Shown here one piece after another: positions 33,291 to 42,756 of a stretch of 64,000 nucleotides of DNA (within the stretch, counting starts at the first letter, position 1; the number at the start of each line of letters is the position of its first letter). The translations under genes were made by a program, and so were the position numbers. The stretch lies in NCBI GenBank assembly GCA_947652115.1, contig OX393569.1, positions 1,141,315 to 1,205,314 on the forward strand, in the 5' to 3' direction. Source of the stretch: Blastomussa wellsi. Its lineage: Eukaryota; Cnidaria; Anthozoa; Scleractinia; Plerogyridae. The notes below the pieces were generated by a model, which had not been told where the DNA came from, ran no database searches, and was given only the letters and a program-made list of their open reading frames with translations.

Positions 33291-36200
33291 ATGCCTTCCA
33301 GAAAAGCAGCCATCTCTTCGAGTTCCTCTTCTGTGAACATTTTTGTATAACCATATGCTTTTGTGTGGATCCCGTCATCCGCAATCCAGCGTTTTGAGTC
33401 AAACGCACACAGTGAAATCTTGTTCACGTGCATTCCGTAAATTTCATGCCCCTCGCTCCGCAGAATGTTCATTCCATGCTTCAGCTGTTTCTTCTCGCCA
33501 AAAATCATTTCACGGTACTGCTCGTGGCTGATATTTTTCTTGACGACACACTTTTTGACCCCCTTCGCCTTTTTTATATTTTTTTCGTCCCCTCGGAGGA
33601 TAGAATACATTTTTGACCTGAGACAGATGACTTCCTCTATTGGCGTCCCCGCGCATTCATCTTTCATTTTGCCCAAGACTTTTTTGTTCTCGTCTGAGTG
33701 AAGTGGATGGTCTTGCGGGTAATCGCTCAGGTCATACATTTCTTTCGTTGTCGCGATGTCTTTGTAAACGTCTTCTGTTTCGATCTCAAGCAGAAGACTG
33801 TCCGTGTCCGTGTAAACAAGCTCACACTTGTTGCCGTACCTTTTTTTCAGGTGGTTATAGAAAAAGTCGTACATGAGGATCTTGCTGTTGTCCAAGATCG
33901 TCATGCCCGTGTACACCGGTTTGTTCAGCACCAGCTTCCCTTTGTGCATATGGATCCCCGCCATGTTGTTTGTGAATTGTGCGAACCTTGAGAACAGTGG
34001 GCTGGCAACAAATTTTCTCACTTTTTCTTTTTCTTCACTTTTCACGATTTTGATGTCCGTGCGCTTCCGCAGGTTCTCCATCGTTTTCCCGAACACCGAG
34101 TTGTTCATCAGTTTGTAAAAGTCTTTTTCAAAAGCGCTTTTTGCTTTTTTGCGCAGATTGGTGTTCTTCATGATATACGGTTTCATCCACGCCGATTGCT
34201 CGAACTCCAGAACTTTGTGGACCTTTTTCAGCCTCATCCCCTGTTGCAGATAAAACTGCAAGTTCCTGTAGTGCACGACGTAGTTGTTTTTGTCTTCCAG
34301 TGTCAGCAGCAGTTTCTTTTCTTTTGGTGTTTTGATTTCCAGTTCGTCCATCAGACGGTGCTGGTAGTCTGACATGTCCTCTTTTTTTACCGCCTTTTTT
34401 TCCGGCGCCAGCGGGTAGCTGTTGTGCGCTTCGTGCAGCTCTGCTGGATATTCAAGGTCTACCTCAAGAATCCAGCCGGTTTTGGCGTCTTCTTTTTTCT
34501 TCATTATCTCTTCTTCCGTGGGCAGCACGCTTCTCCATTTGAATCCTCTCACGGGCATTGGCTGGCACATGGCCCATCCGTAAAGGTTGTTCGCGTCAAG
34601 ATACATGATCCATTTTTTCGGTTTGGTCTCATCATATCCCTCCACCTCCGGGTTGTTGGCCCTGACATACCTTTTGCTCACATTTGAGTTCCCGCCGCGC
34701 ATCCCCCTTTCCACGAACATATGCTTGTCAATGTCTGTCAGGAGCTCCAGCTCAATGCCTGACATTTTCAAAATCGCATCCCAGCCCATTCCTGGTGATG
34801 TGAAATAATTCGCCGGATCCAGCCCGTACTGCTCTTGACACAAATCCCTGAAATTTTCAAAAACATCCGCCAGCAATGCCACGTCTGTTTTCACATACAA
34901 GTCATGATAATCTCCCAGGTTTTTGCAGTCAAAGGCTTCCCACACTTTCTGAGCGTGCGCATATTCAGAGTCTGAAATGGCTTCGTCGTTCAGTTTGCTG
35001 TAAAACAGTTTTTTGTGCGGCAGTTTTGTTTCTTCGAACCTCTCCCATGAGTCCATGTACTCATATGGATAGATTCCTTTTTGAAACAACAAATCAACTT
35101 GGGGGCTGTCCATTGATGTTTTGGTGATTTTCAACTTTTCTTGGGGTGTTGCTTTCACAAGCGCGTCGAGGCTTCCTTGCATGAAATTCAGACTGTCTAT
35201 GAACTGCAAATTCCCCATGGAAAATGTGATGTACTTTTCCATGTTGTTGGCCACACATTTCACGCCTTTTTCCTGCTGCGACATCGCTTGCATAAGGTGG
35301 TGCGCATCATAACCCCGCAGGTTATGAAATACAACTGGGATTTTGGAAAATTTTGGGTTCAGTTTCAGTTTGAAATTGCACTCGTTGTGCGCTGCCCCAC
35401 GGAACTTGCCTGTCACATGGCAATGGTCTTTCACAGCGTCTCTGAAAGTTGGTTGGATCAATGGTTTTTTGCAGAATTGGCAGTTTTCTTGTTTCTTTGC
35501 CGCTTCTTTTTCCGGCTTTTTCATGCAAAGAAACCCAACCCTTTTTTGCACAAACCAGAAACATTTTTTGTGAACCTGTCCCAAATATTTTTCTTTTTTC
35601 CAGGCAGGCAGTGAGTCAAGGAAATTTTCTTTAACCAGACTTTTGTTGCAAATATGGCAATCTTTTGCAGTTTTGAAATCACTCCAATCAGCTTGATCCA
35701 TAACAATTGGTTTTGGTTTTTCCACACTTTCCCTCAGTTTTTGTTCTTCTTGCACGATGTCGCTCAGAAAATTTGCCACTGCATTTTGCCCTCTGAAAAC
35801 TTTTGAATTCATTATTTCTCCATCACTTCTCACACATATCCAGGCGTATCCACACGCTTCGTGGATTTCAGTTTTTACTGTGTAACTTTGTTCTGGATTT
35901 TCACACTCGCGGTATTCAATCTTTTTTACAATCGCCTCAAAATCTGCATAAATCACGAAAGGCGCCTTCATCTGTTTTTGGAAATTTTGATATTTCAGGA
36001 TGTTTTTTCCTTTTTCCGGCATTTCGATCACTGTTGGCCTGCCATCCAAACCTTCACAGTGTTTTTGATGCTCCTCCAACTTTTCCGCTGTTCTGAAATG
36101 TGTAATACACATATTGCAAAAGTGCTTTTTCCCACAATGTTTTGTCTGATCATAAACCAATGCGCTCATTCGTTTGACCCAGCAGTAATGATTGTTCTCC

Positions 36201-37480
36201 CCATCCACAATAATAATCAGGTTTATCCTTGGCACTTCATGACTTTTCTCGCTGAACCATAAACCTCCCATGAAACAGTCTTTTTCTTTGTCCCAACCAT
36301 ATAAATTGATTGCCAGTTTTGGATTTTGTGCCTCAAGCTTTTTTATCTGCTTGATCGGTGTGGGGAAATCGATTCCCTTCCAATTGATGCCATCATTGAC
36401 AGGGTATTTGCTCGGCCTTTGCGCGTCCTTTCCCGCTGGGAAAAGTGCTGATCTCAACGCCCACTTCAGACATTCATTGTCCACGTTTTTCACGTTAACA
36501 ATTGCTTTCTTTGCTGCAAGTTTTGGTGGAAGTGGTAACCATGTTCCTCCTTTCAGTGGTTCATATTTTGCAACATGCACATACACTTGTTTGATTTTTT
36601 CAAAAACCATTTCTGAATTTTCAATCGAGACTTCCGTTCTGCTTTTTGAATCTTCAATAAATTCATCGAATTTTTCCGTGATCTCTTCTTCGTCAAATTT
36701 TTGGAAAATATACAGTTTACTTTTATAATACTGTTTGATTTCTCTCTTTTCATCTTTTGTTGAAAACTTTGTATCAAAAGAAAATAAGACTTTCACCATC
36801 CCCATCTCTTTCATCTCCTTTTTGAGCAGTTCAATGAACTTTTCACGGTACTCTTTTGCAAAAACTAAAATATCCTTTGCAGCGGGGTTATAAAAACCTT
36901 TTGAATGGGGGTTCCAACGATCCTTGTTTTTAAAGTTAAGTTCTGATACCTGCATTGACCACACGTGAAGCCATCCTCGGAAATTTGTTTCTGCCAAAAC
37001 AAATCTGTCGTGAATTTCTTTTCTCAGAAATCGATTTTTCAGTCCTTGCAGTAAAATTTTCACATTTTGCAATGAAAGTCCAGGAAAATCATCTGATAAA
37101 TTTCTTGCAATCTTTTCATATTCAACAGGGTCATAATGGGTTTGGAAAAGTTTGACCCACTCTTCAACTTCTTTAAATTTTTCTCTTTTGCTTGTACCAT
37201 TTTCAAATTGATTGACAAGATTTTTGATAAATCTTTCCAATCTTTCTTGCGTCAACCGGCCTGCTGCTCTCTCTCTTTCAACAACAGCTAATGCTCTTTC
37301 AATGACTGCATTATCTTCTTCTTCTTCCCTTCTTACAAATTCATCAAAATTTTCAAAACGTTCTTCCTCAGGTAAAGGTTCTTCAATCACCCTTTGCCTG
37401 CGCAAATTTTCATTTTCAACTTGAAGCCTTCTGATTGCCTCTTCAAGAATAAGGTCATCATCATCACGTGCTGCTGCCAT
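33275..37480 (-). CDS. pPolB: Protein-primed type B DNA polymerase with HNH/EndoVII-like insertion, ~1401 aa
   Basis: The replicative polymerase of the element. ATG 37480 (MAAARDDDD) is the likely start; the frame opens at a GTG at 37501. Order: acidic coiled N-terminus (1-~120); Cys/His finger KKHFCNMCITHF (~445-470); exonuclease motif I YADFEAIV (~505); Cys-rich EndoVII-like insertion DHCHVTGKFRGAAHNECN (~683-702); exo II FHNLRGYDAHH (~716-728); exo III YVKTDVALLADVF (~861-875); polymerase motif A YLDANNLYG (~958); motif B NNSVFGKT (~1124); motif C YTDTDS (~1223). All catalytic motifs are present, so polymerase and proofreading should be active. Use of a terminal protein primer is known for the family; no separate priming protein is seen, and the N-terminus may supply it. 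TTTTTCATTTGAAG lies ~30 bp upstream. Confidence 0.93.
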   Translation of the reverse strand: MAAARDDDDLILEEAIRRLQVENENLRRQRVIEEPLPEEERFENFDEFVRREEEEDNAVIERALAVVERERAAGRLTQERLERFIKNLVNQFENGTSKREKFKEVEEWVKLFQTHYDPVEYEKIARNLSDDFPGLSLQNVKILLQGLKNRFLRKEIHDRFVLAETNFRGWLHVWSMQVSELNFKNKDRWNPHSKGFYNPAAKDILVFAKEYREKFIELLKKEMKEMGMVKVLFSFDTKFSTKDEKREIKQYYKSKLYIFQKFDEEEITEKFDEFIEDSKSRTEVSIENSEMVFEKIKQVYVHVAKYEPLKGGTWLPLPPKLAAKKAIVNVKNVDNECLKWALRSALFPAGKDAQRPSKYPVNDGINWKGIDFPTPIKQIKKLEAQNPKLAINLYGWDKEKDCFMGGLWFSEKSHEVPRINLIIIVDGENNHYCWVKRMSALVYDQTKHCGKKHFCNMCITHFRTAEKLEEHQKHCEGLDGRPTVIEMPEKGKNILKYQNFQKQMKAPFVIYADFEAIVKKIEYRECENPEQSYTVKTEIHEACGYAWICVRSDGEIMNSKVFRGQNAVANFLSDIVQEEQKLRESVEKPKPIVMDQADWSDFKTAKDCHICNKSLVKENFLDSLPAWKKEKYLGQVHKKCFWFVQKRVGFLCMKKPEKEAAKKQENCQFCKKPLIQPTFRDAVKDHCHVTGKFRGAAHNECNFKLKLNPKFSKIPVVFHNLRGYDAHHLMQAMSQQEKGVKCVANNMEKYITFSMGNLQFIDSLNFMQGSLDALVKATPQEKLKITKTSMDSPQVDLLFQKGIYPYEYMDSWERFEETKLPHKKLFYSKLNDEAISDSEYAHAQKVWEAFDCKNLGDYHDLYVKTDVALLADVFENFRDLCQEQYGLDPANYFTSPGMGWDAILKMSGIELELLTDIDKHMFVERGMRGGNSNVSKRYVRANNPEVEGYDETKPKKWIMYLDANNLYGWAMCQPMPVRGFKWRSVLPTEEEIMKKKEDAKTGWILEVDLEYPAELHEAHNSYPLAPEKKAVKKEDMSDYQHRLMDELEIKTPKEKKLLLTLEDKNNYVVHYRNLQFYLQQGMRLKKVHKVLEFEQSAWMKPYIMKNTNLRKKAKSAFEKDFYKLMNNSVFGKTMENLRKRTDIKIVKSEEKEKVRKFVASPLFSRFAQFTNNMAGIHMHKGKLVLNKPVYTGMTILDNSKILMYDFFYNHLKKRYGNKCELVYTDTDSLLLEIETEDVYKDIATTKEMYDLSDYPQDHPLHSDENKKVLGKMKDECAGTPIEEVICLRSKMYSILRGDEKNIKKAKGVKKCVVKKNISHEQYREMIFGEKKQLKHGMNILRSEGHEIYGMHVNKISLCAFDSKRWIADDGIHTKAYGYTKMFTEEELEEMAAFLEGIHFNV

Positions 37481-37547
37481 GTTCTCTATAAATGAGCGCA
37501 CATTTCTTCAAATGAAAAATAATTCCTGGCGCAAAATGTGAAATTTG

Positions 37548-37846
37548 TGTTTCCTTGAAAGTTGCCCCATTGATTTTTGGCCGCGCTGTGTTCCCCGTTT
37601 TCCTTTTGAAGGCATGTCGCCTCCTCTTATTTTACTTTATGTTTACCTTGTTCCTCTTCCCACACACATAATACTGGGTGGTTCTGGGCGCATGGATTTT
37701 TTTGGGTTTGAGTGGGGGATGACGTTGTGGTTTACGCATCCCGGCGAGCCGGCGAGCTGGTGAGCCGGGATGCGTAAACCACAACGTCATCCCCCACTCA
37801 AACCCAAAAAAATCCATGCGCTAGAACCACCCAGTATTATGTGTGT
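37548..37846 (-). repeat. Right terminal inverted repeat (299 bp) with a 185-bp hairpin
   Basis: Reverse complement of 22758-23057. The hairpin occupies 37662-37846 and has its loop in the orientation that makes it an exact inverse of the left one (no flip/flop difference). It differs from the left TIR only in the inner ~35 bp (CAATGG...ATTTTTGG against the left sequence). Confidence 0.9.
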
Positions 37847-37851
37847 ACGTC
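37847..37851. repeat. Target-site duplication, right copy (ACGTC)
   Basis: Matches 22753-22757. It directly abuts the last base of the right TIR (GTGTGT). Joining the flanks at this site restores the empty target. Confidence 0.7.
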
Positions 37852-38449
37852 GGAAATTGTTTCAAAGAAAAATGAATTGTGCAATTTTGTTATTCGTTTC
37901 AAAGCGCTAGCAAAGTCAATAGTAAGAACTTTAATTTTAAAATTCAAACCAAGCTAATCCAGAAGATATATAATATTTTGAAATTCATTTAATTTGTTAA
38001 CATCGCTACCTCTGTTCAAACATCAATAACAGAATATAGTTCAGCCATTGTTGATATCTTTGCACTGTCTTCTGATTAATTTCCGAGTGCTGTATTTGAA
38101 TACTAAATGAAATCCTCTAAGTTATAATTTGCAGTTATACCTTGCAAAATTACCGCTAAAATGTGTAAACATGGTGGAGAAAAGTCAACCTTTTAGCGTA
38201 AAGGAACGGATTTAAAATCTTGGAAGTTTAGTCGGCGAAACACTTTGAATTTCAGTGAAAGCTTGGCGTGGGTTGGAAACTACTCACATCATTTAAGGGT
38301 GCGTTTCAGATTAATCCCGTAGCACTTTAAAAACGTTTAAGTGTAATCTGAATTAACTGATAAGTGCCGATGTCCATTGTTTTTTGTTAGTTATTGATTA
38401 ACACTCTAATCATTTTGTGATTCAGTTCGTTGATTTTCGAGAGTTCAAA
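37852..38449. other. Host flank between the element and the small secreted-protein gene
   Basis: A/T-rich sequence with no supported gene or clear repeat. It presumably contains the promoter and 5' UTR of the gene starting at 38450. Confidence 0.4.
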
Positions 38450-39012
38450 ATGGTGGACGTTAAGAAACAGGCTGCCTTTCTCGTTATCTTTGCTTCGTGT
38501 ATGCTGATGGTGAGTAAAGTCACATTTGGACATTTCGTTCTTGGACGAGAGGTCAAACTGCCTGCTCGAGAAGATCAAGTAAATCCACTGCTGGTGAAAA
38601 ACGTTGAAAGACAGTCCTACCTCAGACAATATAAACAGAAGACAGGTATATGAAATTGAAAAGATCGCAGTTTCATGCAGTTGCATTGCTACCAAGTGAA
38701 TTGATATTTAAGCTCCCCTGACTTTCATAAAGCTCTCCCCATTTGAATAAAATGTGTCGGGGATTTTTGTTAAGATTGAACTGTGTTCTCATGCATTTGT
38801 ATGAAATGGGTGTGGTATTTTGCACCTTCAGGATCCATTTAGCTTAGGAGGGGCTCTAACGGTCAGTTTCAGATGTCAGCTTTTATACCACAGCTTTTTC
38901 TAGACTCCCAAAGCCTTGAAAATGTTTTAACATGTTCTTTTATTGTTTCTCTATGACAGGTAACAAGTCGAAAGAACATCCAAACAAAAAGGAATATGAA
39001 TACTCGATTTAG
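38450..39012 (+). CDS. Small secreted protein, 82 aa, two exons
   Basis: Exon 1 is 38450-38645 (ATG at 38450, donor GTATAT). Exon 2 is 38960-39012 (acceptor TATGACAG, stop TAG). The join is phase 1 and in frame. The product begins with a typical signal peptide: MVDVKKQ, then a hydrophobic core AAFLVIFASCMLMV, with a likely cleavage after VTFG. The mature part (~55 residues) has almost no Cys and is basic, with a Lys/Glu-rich end (NKSKEHPNKKEYEYSI). No dibasic-amidation signal (GKR) is obvious, although KK pairs exist. It could be a small secreted or matrix peptide. No family is recognised; expression data would decide. Confidence 0.5.
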
Positions 39013-39069
39013 TCGTGTCCCCAAAACAGAGCATACCACACTGGCATCAGTATCAAGTATTGTTTTTAG

Positions 39070-39479
39070 CACCTAAAAACGCTAGTTTTTCCACCTAAAA
39101 ACGCTAGTTTTTCCACCTAAAAACGCTAGTTTTTCCACCTAAAAACGCTAGTTTTTCCACCTAAAAACGCTAGTTTTTCCACCTAAAAACGCTAGTTTTT
39201 CCACCTAAAAACGCTAGTTTTTCCACCTAAAAACGCTAGTTTTTCCACCTAAAAACGCTAGTTTTTCCACCTAAAAACGCTAGTTTTTCCACCTAAAAAC
39301 GCTAGTTTTTCCACCTAAAAACGCTAGTTTTTCCACCTAAAAACGCTAGTTTTTCCACCTAAAAACGCTTTTTCCACCTAAAAACGCTAGTTTTTCCACC
39401 TAAAAACGCTAGTTTTTCCACCTAAAAACGCTTTTTCCACCTAAAAACGCTAGTTTTCCACCTAAAAACGCTAGTTTTT
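39070..39479 (+). repeat. 22-bp minisatellite, about 19 copies
   Basis: Tandem units with core CACCTAAAAACGCTAGTTTTT, nearly all identical. Two shortened units (around 39365 and 39427) lack the TAG segment, and one lacks a single T. Each unit contains the near-palindrome AAAAACGCTAGTTTTT. It begins ~60 bp after the stop codon of the small secreted-protein gene, so it may be in its 3' UTR. Confidence 0.95.
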
Positions 39480-39899
39480 CTGTTTATATGAAGGGCTAAC
39501 GTCGGATAATGATAGACAGTATTGTACAAAAAAGATCAATTGAAATGCTCACGGTTCGAGTGCCCTCACAGTAAACAGCTAGGCTTTCACGACTTTATTT
39601 GTTAATATCATTCTTTCTCACCAATGAAAAATCAATGTTTAAGGCATATCTAGATCAATTAGGAAAAAAACAGGGCCTTTCCCATGTTTTATCAAGAGAA
39701 TGTGCAAGAAGGAAGCAGTAAATGACAATAAAACTTACAACTTGATACAAACGTGTGTTTAATTTTTGGCTTACTGTTTTGAGCATCTTCTATTTTGTTT
39801 TTCTGACTATTCTGTTTGAGTCAAATTCTGTGCGTTTGTTAAGAGAAGTAGGACATTACTCAGATTCAACCTCGTCCTAAGAGAAAGTTTGGCTCGTCA

Positions 39900-40255
39900 T
39901 CGCGATTCGCAGTCGTGTCCGTGATTCGTTCTCGTGTCCGCTCTTCGTGCTCGTGTAGGCGCTCCGTGCTCGTGTTCACGCTTCGTCCTCGTGTTAGTGC
40001 TTCCAGCTCGTCCTCACGCTTTGTGCTCGTGTTCGCGCTTAAGTTTCGTTTTCGTGTCCGTTCTTCGTGCTCGTGTTATCGCTCCGTGCTCGTGTTCGTG
40101 CTTCCTCCTCGTGTTCGCATTTCGAGCTCGTCTTCACGCTTTATGCTCGTGTTCGCGCTTGATTCTCGGGCAGATAGTCCGAGTCTCGTGCTCGTGTTCG
40201 CCCTTCGTGTTCTTGTTCGCGCTTGGTGGTCGTGCTCGTGCATCGTGCCGCGCTC
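39900..40255 (+). repeat. Degenerate G/C-rich tandem repeat block (CGTGCTCGTGTTCGCGCTT type)
   Basis: About 18 diverged ~20-bp units. They are arranged in a higher-order duplication of ~115-120 bp (39925-40040 against 40048-40160). The repeats keep two overlapping frames open, giving Ser/Val/Arg-rich peptides. These are considered artefacts of the repeat. Confidence 0.7.
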
Positions 40256-42273
40256 TGTTTCAGCTATACATCCTGTTCTGCAGGCTAACCATATTGATGC
40301 TAAACTTTAATTAAAAACACAAATGACAGAGATCCTAGACTAGCGATGAAATAGCAATGGTTTCCAAAAATTGCATTGCAAATAAAGGAACCATTTGCAA
40401 GTGATTCGAGCGACTGTCAACCTCGGCGTGTAACAGCGTACAGAAAAATTGCTTTCTATCGTTTTCTTTCAGTGCACTAGTTCGTTATAAAATCGGTTGC
40501 GTTTCTGTAAAACTATATAGCACCAGCTCAATATTAATTTAATCTAAAACTGTGTCCACGAAACTGTCATTTGGAGTTTTAATAATTTATATCAAATATG
40601 ACACATATTCATATCGTGCTCAAATCGTACGTCACTTTGCTTTTATCTTCAATTAAAAATAGGCAGCTATATCTCCGCGTCAAACAATGTTAACGCCTGG
40701 TGTGGCAGAATGAAAACAGAATAAATCTTACTTGCAGTTGATCGTTTAAGACCATTTTGCTGTTCACATTATACGTGTGTCTCAGCGAGCGCATGGGACT
40801 TGGAAGGTAAGATGCCAATCTTTAAGTACAATGCTAGTAAATATAGAACTAATTCAAGATATGCTGTTTTATTTTGATTACTGAAAAAAAAGTCGATAGA
40901 GCTTGAAGACAATGGCATGGAGTCCGGCTAGGCAGATCAAAAGATCGGAAAGTTTCTAAATACCTCGATATTGGTCAGTAAAAATGTTTCAAGGCAGTAC
41001 AAACGCAGTTGAGGAGAGGTCGTAAAATACTGGATCTGCATTCATTACCAAAATTACAATTTGCAGTTCTCAAATTACTTGCGATATCAATCACTTTATA
41101 TCGATATCCTCTGTGCTTTTTGATATTAACAGAAAAATGTTCTTCGAGTCATGCAAATACAAACCTACATTTATAATATATCAGCTACAAATGTTCAGTG
41201 CTACGCAATTAATTAAATAATTGTTTCTTTCACGAATCGCAAAACACGCCACAGAAATTTAATAAGTAGAGGTTTTCGCAACGAAGGTACGATCGAAGGA
41301 AGTGGGTCTCATTCAGGTTTGAATTATCGTTCCATAAAAAAAATCAGTTTTGCTTGTTTAGAAAATGCCGGGCATGCAGAGTTTTAAAATAAACCCACTT
41401 ATTAAAAATAAAATTTGTTTCAAACGCGTTCACTGCTCACTCAAATATCAGTAAAATCGGTGTAATACCTTTTCAAAAATATGAATTCTACAGATCAGAA
41501 TATTGCAGCTATCTTTTAACTTAATGATCACTGTAGATATTTCTAAGGTTTTTGGAAAATTAATTTTTGATATTGTTAGTGTTTCTTTGCCCAACACATT
41601 TACTTAAAATTTAGTCCTACAGTTAGCCGTGCATAAAAATCAGCGATAGCAACAGCGCTTGAATGATTAACACCTGCCTCCTTTAAAAAATTAAAATGTT
41701 GTGCTGATAGCGCTGGCGTGCCTCATGAGTAGTGCATCTTCTGGGTTTGGTGTTACTAATAAGAGGAAGCCAGTCGAGATCAGATTTAACTGAACGGCTA
41801 AAGTTCCAAACAGTCACATTTCTTACTTGGGCACACAAGGCGAAAATTGTGAAATATATATATAGATTTAGCCAAGCCTGAAAGCGGAGCTCTGTGTTTT
41901 GGTAATGGTTCTTAATAATTTGTGAAAATGCGTTCATTAGAAGTACTAGCGTGCGCAACTACTCAAGAAAGATTACAGCCGAAATAAATAAGAGTAATTA
42001 AAACGTCAACTCCAGTTAAAAGGAAAACGTAAATGGAAAAGCGCAATTTTACAGCAAAAAATTAAGTTACCGGACAGTTATTGTTGCCATTCCAGAGTCA
42101 TTTTTAAGCATGGAATAACATCATAACATTTTCGCTTCCGTTCACGTTAATTCGATTCTGCCAGGATATATCGTGGAAGGCTGAAAAATATGTATCAAGC
42201 TTAAAAAACGTACAAAATATTGCTGTAAGGACAAAAAGTACGTGTCATTTTACACTTATCCAGGTTTTCTTTT

Positions 42274-42327
<54 letters not shown>
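42274..42327 (+). repeat. (AAT)n microsatellite
   Basis: About 18 perfect trinucleotide units. Confidence 0.95.
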
Positions 42328-42756
42328 CTTTATTTATATAGCGTTATTTCTACTAAGAAGAATAAGGAATATCTCATGGAGAATGTTGAAAATACCATTT
42401 CCGAGCCTCTAGATTTCAAAATGTTCTACAAACTCGCGCCTCCGGGGCTCGTTTTTTGAAAAACACATACGTGCATGTTGTTGCGATAGGCAAATCACGT
42501 GATTATGTACTAAGTAATCTGTATGATTTCCACTGTAACAGTAGTCACTGACTTCAAGTCAGTGTCAACTAAAGAATCAAATCGAGGGTACTAGGCTCCT
42601 AGTGTGATTTTAACATGCAATACGACGTAAATCCATTTTACTTTCAGGGTCTTGTGAGTGAGGAATCAACTCAAAAGTGGGTTGTGCGTTTCAGAATCTG
42701 ACTTGGTGAATCAACGAGCTCGGCATTAGCTTTATTTCATTTATAACTATCTTTAA

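Larger units (their letters stand above)
22758..37846. mobile_element. Polinton/Maverick-like integrated virus-like element, 15,089 bp, apparently intact
   Basis: Bounded by ~300-bp terminal inverted repeats and a 5-bp target duplication. It carries type-B DNA polymerase, retroviral-type integrase, A32/FtsK-type packaging ATPase and probable capsid genes, the defining Polinton set. In addition there are about nine small or accessory proteins, several of them membrane proteins. Genes are packed with short A/T-rich spacers and show no introns. Plus strand: minor capsid candidate, 578-aa protein, MCP, ATPase, 192-aa, 173-aa, 73-aa and 141-aa proteins, zinc-ribbon frame, integrase, small CxxC protein. 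Minus strand: 41-aa, 218-aa and 470-aa proteins and PolB. No adenain protease is recognised. All long frames are open. Confidence 0.9.
39480..42756. other. Intergenic region before the DEG/ENaC gene
   Basis: Apart from the CGTGCTCGTG repeat block (39900-40255) and the (AAT)n microsatellite (42274-42327), no gene or repeat is supported. The sequence is strongly A/T-rich. The stretch just before 42757 must contain the promoter and 5' UTR of the channel gene. Confidence 0.4.

Noticed and set aside
33343..37424. Many plus-strand frames across the PolB region
   Set aside because: Antisense shadows of the PolB gene, whose catalytic motifs are unambiguous.
39070..39479. CRISPR-like array
   Set aside because: The units are contiguous with no unique spacers; the context is a eukaryotic nuclear genome. 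It is a minisatellite.
39915..40314. Two overlapping Ser/Val/Arg-rich proteins of 131 and 126 aa
   Set aside because: Open frames are caused by the tandem repeat; no start context, splice signals or motif.
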